DNA from: Tetracentron sinense | Taxonomy: Eukaryota > Streptophyta > Magnoliopsida > Trochodendrales > Trochodendraceae | Direction: 5' to 3' | Assembly: GCA_015143295.1 (NCBI GenBank) | Contig: CM026574.1 | Location: 16,370,938-16,434,937, forward strand | Length of the DNA stretch: 64,000 bases | Shown: positions 43,415 to 54,010 of the stretch, in pieces | How the letters are laid out: each line of letters opens with the position of its first letter | Numbering within the stretch: position 1 is the first letter of the stretch | The notes under the pieces: model-generated | The model's input: the letters and a program-made list of their open reading frames with translations, nothing else | Database searches by the model: none | What the model was told of the DNA's origin: nothing | Made by a program: the position numbers and the translations under genes

Positions 43415-43804
43415 GAGGGAGGTTGACTTAGATCAATATCCATATTTTTGATCTGGAAGATACTTAATTTTTTTAAGGGTTGTAATAGATATTTTTCTAG
43501 TGATGTTGCTAAGGGTTTTGAACTTAAATCATATTGGAGACCATGATGGATAGTTCGAATTTTGTTTAAATTTTGTTGGTCACATGATTATGGAAAAGTT
43601 GATCATATACGATCATATCATTGTTATTAAAGGAAAAATTTTAAATTCTCATTTGGTATGCCTTATGTACTATTAAGTCAAGTTTGTACACGCAGTGTAA
43701 CAGACTCAGAGTCCCATTCGACCAAAGTGGGATTTTGGGGCATGACACTTGGACTCCCTGGATTCAACTAGGATTGTCCTTAACAGGCAAATTTTCCTCT
43801 CCCT

Positions 43805-43886
43805 CTAACTTTTGAGAAACACTTGGAATACTCTAGGATTAGGGTTATGTATGCCAAGTGGACACGTGTTCCATTAATTATAGTTT
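43805..43886 (+). repeat. 82-bp direct repeat, right copy
   Basis: Partner of 36064-36145, in the same orientation, 58 bp beyond the outer element's end. Confidence 0.8.
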
Positions 43887-43889
43887 GAC

Positions 43890-45690
43890 TGTTGAGTATT
43901 CAACTATTAGGGTTAATGCTACCCTTAAGTTTTTTTCTTATTACTTACTATGAAACCCGAGCAATTGAATGGACACGTGGCGACTTTAGACTATGTTGAG
44001 GACACATGTCAGTTGTTGAGGTCTCTTTTTATACTCATTTTTTCTATTTCTCTCTCTTAAAAGTTAAAACCCTTTCTATTAATTTTATCGAACAGTTTTT
44101 CTTTTACTTTTCCTAAACTTTCACCCTCTCTATCATAAACGTTTTTACCTCTATCTTTCCTATTTCTCGTCTATTTCCCAAATTGTCTCCTTTCATTATT
44201 TATCTTAAATACACATTCGGTTACAACCTTTGTCCTCCCCCTACAATTGTTTTCCATAGTTTATTAGAACAAGTACCTCGGAATTCGGATATTCTGGTCT
44301 GGGGCAGATAATGGTGGCCTGAAACCACTGTCCATTCCTGAGGAGTGCTAGACCTACTTGCTGATTTTGTTGTTAATCCCATTCAAAACCCGTATTCTTA
44401 AGTTTTACTTGTTGATTTTGTTTTTCAGTAATATGTAGGTATTGAATCACATTGCGAAGCATTCATGTTACACCGGCGCTGCTCCGTATTATAAGTTGTA
44501 AGTAAAAGTTCCTTTTGATTGCCATATTGAGATGCTTCTTGTCTGCTATACATATCTGGATCATTGGTAGTTCCATGGGAATAGATTTCATGCTTGGAAA
44601 TGTATAGTTTCCAGCCAATATCAGTTGGCTGGAAATGTATAGATTTCGTGCTCGAATTTCCTTCTTATATTAAGTGGATTTATACTGCTAAAAACTTGAT
44701 TAGGAAGAATGCATATGTTCATATGAATGTTCCATATTGCTCGACATTATCCCCTAGCATTCAAATGGCTCTAACCATTTCCGGAATTTTTTAAATCATT
44801 AAGTATATGCATACAGACAGTTAGGTAGCACAAATGGGGATGGAAGTCCCACAATCTTATCATATCAATTCCCATTATAACACAAATTTTGAATGTTAGA
44901 TATCCCATGTTTTTAGCACTCTATTGACCCTAAACATGTCAATTTGAGGTCTAGGATATATATTGAAATGCATCCAATTGTTGGGATGCGAACCATTCAC
45001 AGGGACATATTTTCATCTGATGCCCAAGCACTTATTAATTTGGCGACAACTTAGTCTACCCAGATCCCAAAGTTTGAAGTTCTGGAGATAATGCATTGCC
45101 CTGTGTTGTCATAAATATCTTTTTATTTGTTTGGAGGTTTAGTAGAATATGGATTTATTTAGTAATAAAGTAACAAGTTGTTGATACGATTTAGTGTTTG
45201 CTTATGAGATATACATTTGGGCTATGATAGCTTTATTTAATACTCTTATTAGGTGATCATCATTCCTAAGCATTTCAATAAATAGAGAGTTGAGCAAATT
45301 CCTCTCTGGGGATTTTAATCATTGGTTCAGTACCCAATGAATCAGAGCACTCGGAGGAATGGAAAGTAATAGTACCAGTGGTATTATTTCAACCCATACT
45401 ATGATTTGTATTTTGTCAATGAGATTCATAAGTTACATTTTATCTATTAACTATATGAGATACACTCTATTCAAATCAAAGGAGGAAAAGTTCTTCTTAG
45501 TGTAGTCAAATTGCAGCACTAAAGAGGATACAAACATCCCTTTTTTTTAGGATACACATCAATTGGATGTCACTTATTGTTGCAACCCAGAGGTCATGGA
45601 TGGGAGTGAAGCCCCACAACATGGTGAGAGGGGGCAAATTTTACATATTATTTTCTTCATAAACTATATTATTTAGCATTACTCTTTTTT
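43890..45690. other. Probable non-autonomous Helitron interior
   Basis: No coding sequence recognised. T-rich intron-like sequence with possible splice sites (TTTTTCAG at 44428). The stretch runs into the Helitron-like 3' terminus at 45703-45729; its 5' TC end was not located. Confidence 0.35.
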
Positions 45691-45702
45691 TTTTGGAAGT
45701 TT

Positions 45703-45729
45703 CCGTGCATCGCACGGGCTTCTTACTAG
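45703..45729 (+). mobile_element. Helitron-like 3' terminus
   Basis: Perfect hairpin CCGTGC-ATC-GCACGG (45703-45717), eight bases, then CTAG at 45726-45729 followed by T. A short GC hairpin just before a terminal CTRR inserted before T is the Helitron signature. Confidence 0.55.
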
Positions 45730-45730
45730 T

Positions 45731-46916
45731 AGTAGTGATTAGAGAATCACAAGGTCCTCTTGATAGCCAATCACTCAATTTTAACAATTTTTTTTTTAAA
45801 ATAAAGGGTTAAATTTTCTTATCCATAGTAAAATTGACAAGTGTTGCCTTCCAATTGGAAAGGTCCTCTTGCAAGCTGACTGTGCGATCAATTATTTATT
45901 TATTTTCCTTTTTTTTGGGTGCTACTATGAGCACATTAATATTTACTCAATACACTAAGAGCACAATTATTGACTACACGTCATCAAAATAAATTAAATT
46001 ATATGAGCACAAAAAAGTAATATATATATATATTTCTTAACTATACACCAAACTTACTAATTGAATGCCATTAAAATTTTGAAGAACATTGTTCTAATTA
46101 TAATTTAAATGAACATATGTATATATATTCCAAAAAAAGAAAGAAAAAAAAATTGCAAGTTATACATTTCATCCAAATCACACTTGTTCACACCAACAAA
46201 TCAAAGCCAAACTTTACAAAATGGTGCTTAATTGAATAATCTAGGATAACATCAATAATCACCATAATATTTCACTAATATCATGCCATAACATGATGTT
46301 TCACTAACTAGTTACCTCCTACACTAATTGCCTTCAACTTTGAAGTGAATATTCTACAACACTAGTTATCATTCACTTTCCTGCCCCAACTGATCAAATC
46401 CTCTTACAAAACCAACCCAATGTCAATCTTAGCATTCCTAATGTGATTGAGTTTATAAGCAATTGAGTGACCAGCTCTTCCCCAATTGGTATGTTCTTTT
46501 TCTATTGAAACCATCACAACCACTACCAAAATCCACCTCCTCTTGGTAGGACTGAAAATTTCATGGGTCACCCACACCTACACTAAGGGGATAACATACA
46601 TGATAGGCTATAGTGGTCTCACTATCATAAACTCTCCCACTTAAAAAACATCTTCATTTTGGTTGAACACGTGCTTACCAAAAAGGTGTAGTTCACTGAT
46701 AGAGGTAAATTTGGTCAACTCAAAATATATTTGTGCTTTCAACAATTTCGCAAAGATTCTAGATCTTCTATGGTTATGTGTCGTCCTATTTTTATTATAA
46801 GAGAAATGTCACTAAGACAGTAGGGTTATAGGGTAAGTAACCCAAATGTCTTAAGTGTTTGATACTTGTTTATCTAGTTAGAGACTTTTCCTTACTCAAG
46901 TAAAATAACTTGTTTC
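45731..46916. other. AT-rich intergenic, no gene seen
   Basis: Contains GGGTGCTACTATGAGCAC at 45918, a possible end of the GGGTGCT element group (also near 47886), and a TA run at 46019-46032. Nothing coding was found. Confidence 0.4.
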
Positions 46917-47111
46917 AAGTAGCATTACTTTTTTTTTTGTGTGTTAGCATCATTTACCTACGTTAGTAGGGTCAATAAGGTCAGATGTTAGCTTGGGCAT
47001 TGGAGCCCTTGCAACTCATACTCGAGGGGGATTGCATCCCCAGACCTCCTTCCACTAAAGGCCACACCCCTACCACTCACGCAAGAGGAGGGGGTGTAAG
47101 TAGTATTACTT
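46917..47111 (-). mobile_element. tRNA-derived SINE with 14-bp target duplication
   Basis: AAGTAGCATTACTT (46917-46930) and AAGTAGTATTACTT (47098-47111) flank a 167-bp body. On the minus strand an A-box-like TTGCGTGAGTGG (47073-47084) and B-box-like GGATGCAATCC (47029-47039) lie 33 bp apart, and the element ends in poly-A (the T run at 46929-46938). Confidence 0.75.
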
Positions 47112-48170
47112 GATTCATTAGAATTGTATGGTTTGAAAAAAACTTAAAATAAAATGACTTGAAAAAGTTTTTATTTAATAAATAAGTCATGGGTCATTTG
47201 AGTTGATTATCATAATCATTTAATTACTTATAGAATTATGACAGAATAATAGCATTTGTTCGACTTGTTGTAATTGAATAATGATGATTTCATAATCTTA
47301 TCATAATCGATTTAATTGCTTAGAAAATTATGGCAGAATAATAGCATATATTTGTTCGACTTGACGTAATTGAATAACGATGATTCCATAATCTTATTAG
47401 TGGTTGATTATGGAGAGCATAAATGTTTATACACCTTTAAGATTATGCGAGAACTATTAGAAGCACCCAAAAATTTTTACTTGATAAGGACTACAAGACC
47501 ACTTTAGCTTGGAAGATTGATTCTCTAAACTACCTTTTTATTCCTTCAAAATGACAATAATATAATTTTTAAAAACGAGCAGGCAATTGCTAATTGATAG
47601 AATGCTTACCAAATTGAATTATTCACGATAACATTTCATTAATGACACTTATTCTCGATGACGCTTATTGCTTAATCAGTTATGATTGCAATAATCCAAA
47701 CCAAATGAGGCCTAAGTAACTGGTACTTTAGGACGCCCCATGATTTTTGACGCCTTAATATTGTGTCTCCATGGGAATAATGTTGTTTACATTTTTAGTA
47801 ACATTTGTCTATTATAAAATACAACACATGTCTTCCCATCCTTACAAATTGAACAACTTTTCATTTTTGGTTATTTTTTAAGGGAGCTATTATGAGCATC
47901 CCAATATTTTCTTCATATAAACAAAAAAATAATTAAAACGTGTCTTTTATTTTGAGAGTTTTCATCTTTTATGCACATCCAAGTCCTAGCTCCTTCTCCA
48001 AATCTCAAATTTATGGCAATGATGGCGAAACCTTCAATTCATAATGAGTTCACTTGTTTATGGCATAACATTATTAGTGAAACGTCATAACGATTATTGA
48101 TGTTAGCTTAGATTAGTCTACTTTGATTTTTTAGTGTGAACAATTGCGATTTAGATGAAATGCATAATTT
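47112..48170. other. AT-rich intergenic, no gene seen
   Basis: A 100-bp segment with GACTTG-TGTAATTGAATAA-GATGATT recurs at about 47255 and 47358. Otherwise nothing stands out. Confidence 0.4.
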
Positions 48171-48196
48171 TCAATATTTGTTCTTTCTTTTTATGA

Positions 48197-48256
<60 letters not shown>

Positions 48257-49265
48257 AACCTTCTGTATTGACTAATGTGATAAGATCACCATAAGTTAAT
48301 TTGTCATAAGGAATTTCACCATTGTTTTTGTTTCTAATTTTTTCTCTAATTGTTTCTGCAAAAACATTTGGTAAACCAGAAAGAAATCTTTCTTTCCAGT
48401 AAGATTTGCCACAGTCATCACGAAGCATAACCTTCGTAAGGAATGTATCTTTGTAGTATCTAAAGTCTTGAAGTTTTCTACATTTGAGATTGTTAATAAG
48501 ATCGGAAGATCTATCTTTGATTTTGGAAGGATCACCTATAAAATGTTTTGCTATTGAGAAGATTAAAGTTGCAACAACATCTTGAATTGGTTCATTATTC
48601 TCATCTTGAATTGTTGTTTCTTCATTTGTTATTTTATAAGCATTGAGGATTGTTTGTCTATCTATCTGTGTGAGACAATGATCCCACCAACCTTTGAGTT
48701 GATCGGTAAAACCAGCAACTAACATTTGAGCAACAGAATGATCAGATGAATCATGTCTGTTCCTATAGGCAGTTCCTACCATGGTCATTTCTTGTAATAG
48801 ATTTAATATTTGATATTCTGTCATTGCATCAATATTCCATTCATAGATAGATTCACTATGATAGGAAGCTTGACGATGTTGTCCACGTTCCTCGATCTGG
48901 ATATCAGGAAACGTAGGTCTTGGATAAAAGTTTTTAGTTGGAGCTTGTTGCCAATCTAAACGATTAATTGAATTGTGAATTTTGTCTAATGAATTGTTTA
49001 AGTTTTTTGTGAAATTTTGTTCTAATTGATCAATATCTTGAACGTCAGATAAATCATCCGAATCAGATTCTAATATGTTTGGTAGTTTTGATAAAACGTT
49101 TATATTCTTTGGATCAATTGTGTTTGGATCAAAATTTGGATCAGAATCTAATATTAATTTTACCATGTTGATATGTGAACTTTGTGTTTCGGGTGTGTCA
49201 GGGACTTGTGCACATTTGTAAATTATTGTATTTAATTTGTTTAATTTGTCGTCAATTGTTTCCAT
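48171..49265 (-). pseudogene. Endogenous pararetrovirus (Caulimoviridae-like) capsid-region fragment
   Basis: A 364-codon minus-strand frame starts at 49265. The N-terminal third is acidic and low in hydrophobics. From about residue 100 it follows the capsid/Gag-like region of plant pararetroviral polyproteins: a Y-E-W-N-I-D segment, a leucine-rich helix, a VAGF...WWD segment, FIGDPSKIKDRSS, a KDTFLTKVMLRDDC stretch and a LTYGDLITLVNTEGL block. The frame then runs straight into a (TA)26 repeat that encodes alternating Tyr/Ile, so the viral C-terminus, zinc finger, protease, RT and RNase H are missing. Its start lies 8 bp from a second TA repeat. It is an old, truncated genomic copy that cannot make virus. 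An LTR-element Gag of related type is the alternative. Confidence 0.6.
48201..48253. repeat. (TA)26 microsatellite
   Basis: Uninterrupted TA run forming the C-terminal border of the viral fragment. Confidence 0.95.
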
Positions 49266-49273
49266 TAAATTTC

Positions 49274-49339
<66 letters not shown>

Positions 49340-49348
49340 CAGAGACAA
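49274..49348. repeat. (TA)12 + (GA)n compound microsatellite
   Basis: TA run 49274-49297, then GA run with minor interruptions. It forms the N-terminal border of the viral fragment. Confidence 0.95.
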
Positions 49349-49349
49349 A

Positions 49350-50130
49350 GAGAGAGAGATTTCATTAGTTAGTTACTAATTCAAGATTCCTTATTGGATA
49401 AGGATAAGATTATTTACTAATAGATAAGGTTAGTTTCTTTTAAGATTAATCCTAATTGGATTAGGAGAATAATCATTAAGGAAACAATTGAGGAATCGTA
49501 ATTGGATTAGGATAAGGTTGAGGAATTGTAATTAGATTACAATTCAAGCAACCAAGAGAGGAGTCTATTTAAAGGGTTGGACACCCACCCTTGAAATTAA
49601 TTCTCTAGATTTTTTCTCCTCTCCCTCTCCTCAAGTTCACGCCCAACCCTCTTTCCCTTTGAGGGTGTACGGTCACCCCTCCCCTTCTTTCTTTTGTTTG
49701 GTTTTTGATCTTGATGATCAAAAACAAGTTATTTGAAGATCAAGATTGAATCTTGTTTGATCAAGAAAGGTTGTTGGATCAAAGAAAATAAGAAAGGATT
49801 ATAGAGCTGAAAATTTGGAAGGGCCATTAGCTTCCATTAGAGAAAGCTTTAAAGGAAAAAAAAAGTTCGTGTGAATCGACAGGAGACTTGACACTTGTGA
49901 AGTTTTACGAGTACTATTCTAACGTGGATTTGACTTAACAATTTCAAAGTCGCAAAGGTAAATGTTATTTCTACCTTCATTGAATAAAATCAATTAGAAT
50001 CTTAGTCAGATCTTGGGATTCGATGTATGCCTCCCAAAAACTATTTTTCTAAAATTAAAAAGAGGCATAGAATAGTGTACTTCAGTCTGTAATGGCGTTC
50101 AATTAGTAAGTTGTTCTCTAAGGTTCTCTA
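49350..50130 (+). mobile_element. LTR- or leader-like sequence with TATA box
   Basis: Repeated AATTGGATTAGGA words (49445-49535), a TATA-like GTCTATTTAAAGGG at 49562-49575, then a CT-rich leader and GATCAAGA repeats (49700-49800). The order resembles the U3-R-U5 of a plant LTR element. No TG/CA ends or partner LTR were found; it could also be a pararetroviral leader in the opposite orientation. Confidence 0.3.
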
Positions 50131-51400
50131 ATTCAATTAGTAATTAGTAATATATATATATTACTTTTGTGATTTAATTCATTTTATGGCATTGAGCCAA
50201 TAAGTTGTAAATTTTGTGTATAGTGAGAAAAGATCAATGTACTCTTATAGCAGCACCCCCAAAAAAGGAAAATGAATAACTAACTGCACAGTCAACTTAA
50301 TTGCTACAGGAGGAAGGTGATACATGTCCATATAAGTATGATTAAGAAATTTTAACCTTAAAGTTCAATTTATTTTTAAAAAAAAATTGTTGAAATTTGA
50401 TTAGGTGGTCTGCTAGCAAGAGAACCTTGTTGTTCTCTAATCACTACATAAAAAAAAACCCATAATTAATGGAACACTAACCCTTAAGTAAAACTTGCTA
50501 ACCATAATTAATAAAATACATATCAGCCTAGCATCCATAGCCCTAGAGGATTCCAAGTATTTGTCCATATTGGAGGACAATTTGCCTATTAAAGAGAGAG
50601 GCATGCTACATACTCTTAGAGCAGCACATGTTAAAGCAGGGATAAGTGTTGGTGTTTTGCTAATTAATAAAAGCGAGGACAAGTGTTGGTTTTGGCTAAA
50701 AGCGAGGAGTAGGGAAAGCTGAGAATAGGGCTAACAAGACTCATTAGGAGGAATGAGTGGGTTGTCAAAAGGTAGGGTTGGGGAAGGGCAGGGCAGCCCT
50801 AACCTTTCCCTTGCTTATAAGAGCAAGACCTTAACCCTGCATTGCCATTCAAGGGCTTGGATTGACTAAGCCCTAACTTTGCCCTCAAGGGCAAGCTAGG
50901 GTAGAGCCACATGATGGGAAAGAAAAGCAAGATTTTTTTTTCTATACTAAAATGTCTAACCTATTAGATAATTCAATTGAACTTACAGTATTTAAAATAA
51001 AATAAAAATAAAGTAAAACAATTACATTAAAACTAGATAAAATAAAATCTATCTTGACAACAAACTAAGACCGTAATCAAATTGTTAGGAATGATTTTAG
51101 TTTTAGGATTAAAGAATCAACTAATTAGGGGCTTCGGTCAGTACATGTCTCATTTAGCTATTTGTAAATACCCCATTTTGTTTTGTGATTTTGCCGTATG
51201 CCCCACTAATTTTTAAAACTTTTGCAAATCCATAATCCAAAAGTTAGTTAACAGATGTAAATTTTTTATGAAATGACTTTTTGAAAACCTTTATTAAATG
51301 GGTCCTCTATAGGTCAGCAGGTGTCTCATTCATCCTCGAGTTAATCTTAAGCGACTTAAGGTTAATTTTTTTTAAAAAAAAATCTAAAATCAGATTTGAT
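50131..51400. other. Intergenic, possible foldback near 50.8 kb
   Basis: 50760-50900 is rich in 'agggcaggg'/'ccctaacc' and partly self-complementary (GGGCAGGGCAGCCCT). Frames at 50437-50722 are not recognisable on either strand. Confidence 0.35.
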
Positions 51401-51405
51401 GGAGG

Positions 51406-52130
51406 AACCTAAGGGTGCGTGAATTTTAACTACAATTAGTGCATGTTAAAAGGGACACATGGTGGCTTGTAGAGTCCCTTTAATTGTGATTGAACACAAT
51501 CAAAGGTTAATATTTTTTTGTCCTAAAATCTAAGGTTAGATACTTGAATCCTAGGGGTGAGTGAATATTAACCATTGTTAGTGGGTGTTAGAAGAGACAC
51601 GGCTGCTTGTAGAGTCTCCTTTAACTGTGGTTAAGGATAATAAATTTAATGCTAATATTTTTTTTCTTCTAAAATCTAAGGTTAGATGTATGAACCTAAA
51701 GGGTGAGTGAATCTTAACCACAGTTAGTGGATGTTAAAAAGGACATGTGGCGGCTTGTAGAGCCCCTTTAACTATGGTTAAGCTTAATCAACATACGATT
51801 AACCCCATTTAAATGTGGTTAAGATTCATCCACCCTTAGGGTTCACCCATCTACCCTTGGTTTTTAGAAAAATAATACAAAAAAATTAACTAAACTGTTA
51901 AAAAAAATTAACCTGAGTTAATAAGAGTTGAAAGGTCGGCTATGTGAGAGCGAGGAGGAAAGTCCCCTCCTCGGCCGACGATGGAACTATTGCTCTTTCA
52001 ACCCCATTTAACTGTGGTTAAGATTCGTCCATTCCTAAGGTTCACCTATCTACCTTGGTTTTTAGAAAAAACATAAAATAATAACCAACGGGTTACAAAA
52101 AACTAACCTGAGTTAATGGCAGTTTAAGGG
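51406..52130. repeat. Tandem ~144-bp repeats of the GTGAATCTTAACC family
   Basis: Three direct units start near 51408, 51550 and 51695 (each CCTA-GGG-TGAGTGAAT-TTAACC, then GGCTTGTAGAGTCCCTTTA, then CTAAAATCTAAGGTTAGAT). They are followed by inverted pieces (GTGGTTAAGATTCATCCA, 51828) and a second block at 52005-52090. The same family forms the element at 12475-12789 and occurs at 19120-19270 and 27280-27340. Confidence 0.7.
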
Positions 52131-52182
52131 CGGCAATGTGAGAGCGAGGAGCGAACTATTGCTCTTGCTCTTAAATAAATTC

Positions 52183-53090
52183 CCCAAATTTTCATCTTCC
52201 CTCTCTCTCCCATCTCTCTATTTGATTCAGTTTTCACAGTCTGCCTTATTTATACTTTCTTTTTTGCTCTCTGTATCTATTTCGTTCTGCAATGGATGTC
52301 CCTTCACAAGCTTTCGGACCTAATAATGAGGGTTTCACAAAAGAAGGCGAGGACGATAAAGATCGAGACTTCCTCGCCGTTGATTCGATCGTCAAACATT
52401 CCAGTCCGGCGGCCGAGCTTCCATTGCCGGCCCCAAATGCAGAGCTCCTTCCTTCTCTCCATCAGACCTCGAGATCGGTCAAAAATGGCGGAGGGATTAT
52501 TAAGAAAAAGAAGAAGAAGAAGAAGAAGAGAGTACCACAAGGTGTTTCTGTCTATGGTTCTTCTTGTTCTTCGTGTTCTTCATCTTCACAACAGAAAGGA
52601 TTGCCTGTAACAATTAAACGCCGGAGCCCGAAATTATTCATTGGTGGTGGTCGCCGCTCAATTGCTGGCGTTGCTGCTCAGGTTCGATCTTTTTAGGGTT
52701 TTGTGTTTCTCCTCAAATTCTTAGTGGTGTTCGTTTCAGATTATAGATAAGTTTTCGATTTTGATCAATGCTTGATTTTGTTTTACGGTTTAAAACTTTA
52801 AATTAAGCATATAGTTAAGAAGAGTTCGTAACCTGAAATCTAGCTAGGCGTTAGTAAATTGTAATAATGCACACTCCCTCTTGAAGATCATGATGATGAT
52901 AGGATTTCATTTCACCAGATGGGTATTTTTTTTTATTTCTTTCTAAATTTTGAATTGCTATATCTGAGTAAGCATCTTCGCCACCAAAATGCCTTTTATT
53001 ATTATTATTATTAACAGTAGCTTTCTATATGCTAATTGTTTAGCTTGCTTTATGATTCCTGGCGTGTGCCTCTCTTTCAAGCCATAATGA
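52183..53090 (+). pseudogene. Duplicated CPR5 promoter + exon 1 + intron start, inverted
   Basis: The coding-like part 52292-52681 matches CPR5 exon 1 from the ATG (MDVPSQAF against MDISSQAF) to CAG|GTTCGA. The similarity also covers the 5' flank (TTTCACAGTCTGCC, TATTTAT, CTCTCTGTAT-TCTATT) and intron 1 sequence (GTTTTGTGTTTCTCCTCAA ... TAAGCATCTTCGCCA, AGCCATAATG), so it was copied as DNA, not RNA. It lacks 42 nt present in CPR5 at the point 52657/52658, removing [14 protein letters not shown] in frame. It also lacks about 235 bp of intron (26235-26470). CPR5 exons 2-5 do not follow. The frame is still open, so a ~134-residue product is possible, but a CPR5 function is not. Confidence 0.85.
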
Positions 53091-53539
53091 ATTTCTAGAT
53101 AAGAAAATGAACAAATTTTTAAGTATCGTCTCTTTTTAAGGTTTCAATTTCTGTCGACACTTCTTCACCTCAATATCAATTAGAGTTTTACAGAGACTTG
53201 AGCGACTAATAACAAATGGAGGAGTGCTTTTAAATAGTAATTGGCGTGGCCAAAATGATACTGTCAAACAAGTGAACAACTAGAAGTGCATTTGCATTTC
53301 GTTAACCCATAGACGAATTAATAACAAGACCCGTCAACCGGGTAGAAAAATAGGATCATGAGAGAATTTAATGGGACAGAATCTAAAGAGAACACCTGCA
53401 TCTAAGATTATAATCTTGCGATCCATAGACTGTGTTGTCTTCCTTGGTCACATAGATGTTTTTATAGTATCCATTTGGGGCCAACAACGTCTTATTAGTG
53501 TTCATTGAGTCCAAAGCCAAAAAACTTTTGGTCATATAA
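53091..53539. other. Intergenic, no gene seen
   Basis: Non-coding stretch between the end of the CPR5 duplication and the CACTA end. Confidence 0.4.
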
Positions 53540-53975
53540 CACTACAAAATTAAAGGTCATTAGCAGCGGTTAGTGAAAAACCGCCTCTAAAACATAAATA
53601 CAGAGGTGGTTATCAAAAACCGCCTTTGAATACTGCTCCCGGTACTAGATTAGCGGCAGTTTCTTAGAAACCGCCGTGAATATAAGTTTTATAATGGTGG
53701 TTTTTATGTAAACGTCTCTGATACACATTTATTTGCGGCGGTTTTAGTGAAAACTGCCTTCGAAAAGCCTTCCTACCACCACTTTTTGGGTTCCCGCCAA
53801 TGTTTTAAAACGTTAAAGCGTGAGGCGAGGCATTAGGACCTCAAGATGCGCGAGGCGTAAGCTTCGAGGCGTGAGGTGAAAGTCTCACAAGAAAGTTTCA
53901 TGCTCTTTTATTTTAACAAATAAATAAAATATAGAAAAAGTGCAAAAAGATTCAAAAAGTTAATGAAAGATTATA

Positions 53976-54010
<35 letters not shown>

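Larger units (their letters stand above)
36153..43747 (+). mobile_element. Outer copy of nested TG...CA element family
   Basis: Starts TGTAGAAACCTGAATTTCC and ends GTGGGATTTTGGGGCATGACA. The copy is interrupted at 37684-42521 by a second family member; without that it is about 2.75 kb. Modules in order: palindromic 'CTAGAGCGAG' minisatellite (36340-36560), TATA-like CCCTATAAATAGACC (37247-37261) with a GA-rich 'agggtttt' leader, [insertion], CACAAG-type repeats (42895-43160), micro-ORF (43331-43414), terminal TTTTGGG...ACA. TG...CA ends suggest a solo LTR or other non-autonomous LTR-type element. Its own flanks (TCAAT / CTTGG) do not match. Confidence 0.6.

Noticed and set aside
46981-47095. 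A tRNA gene on the minus strand
   Set aside because: Boxes fit, but there is no acceptor-stem pairing, and a poly-A tail plus target duplication show it is a SINE.
48281-49265. A functional host gene of 364 codons
   Set aside because: The sequence pattern is pararetroviral and the C-terminus is microsatellite translation (Tyr-Ile repeats).
50437-50722. 81- and 75-codon opposing frames
   Set aside because: No recognisable motif, splice context or homologous pattern.
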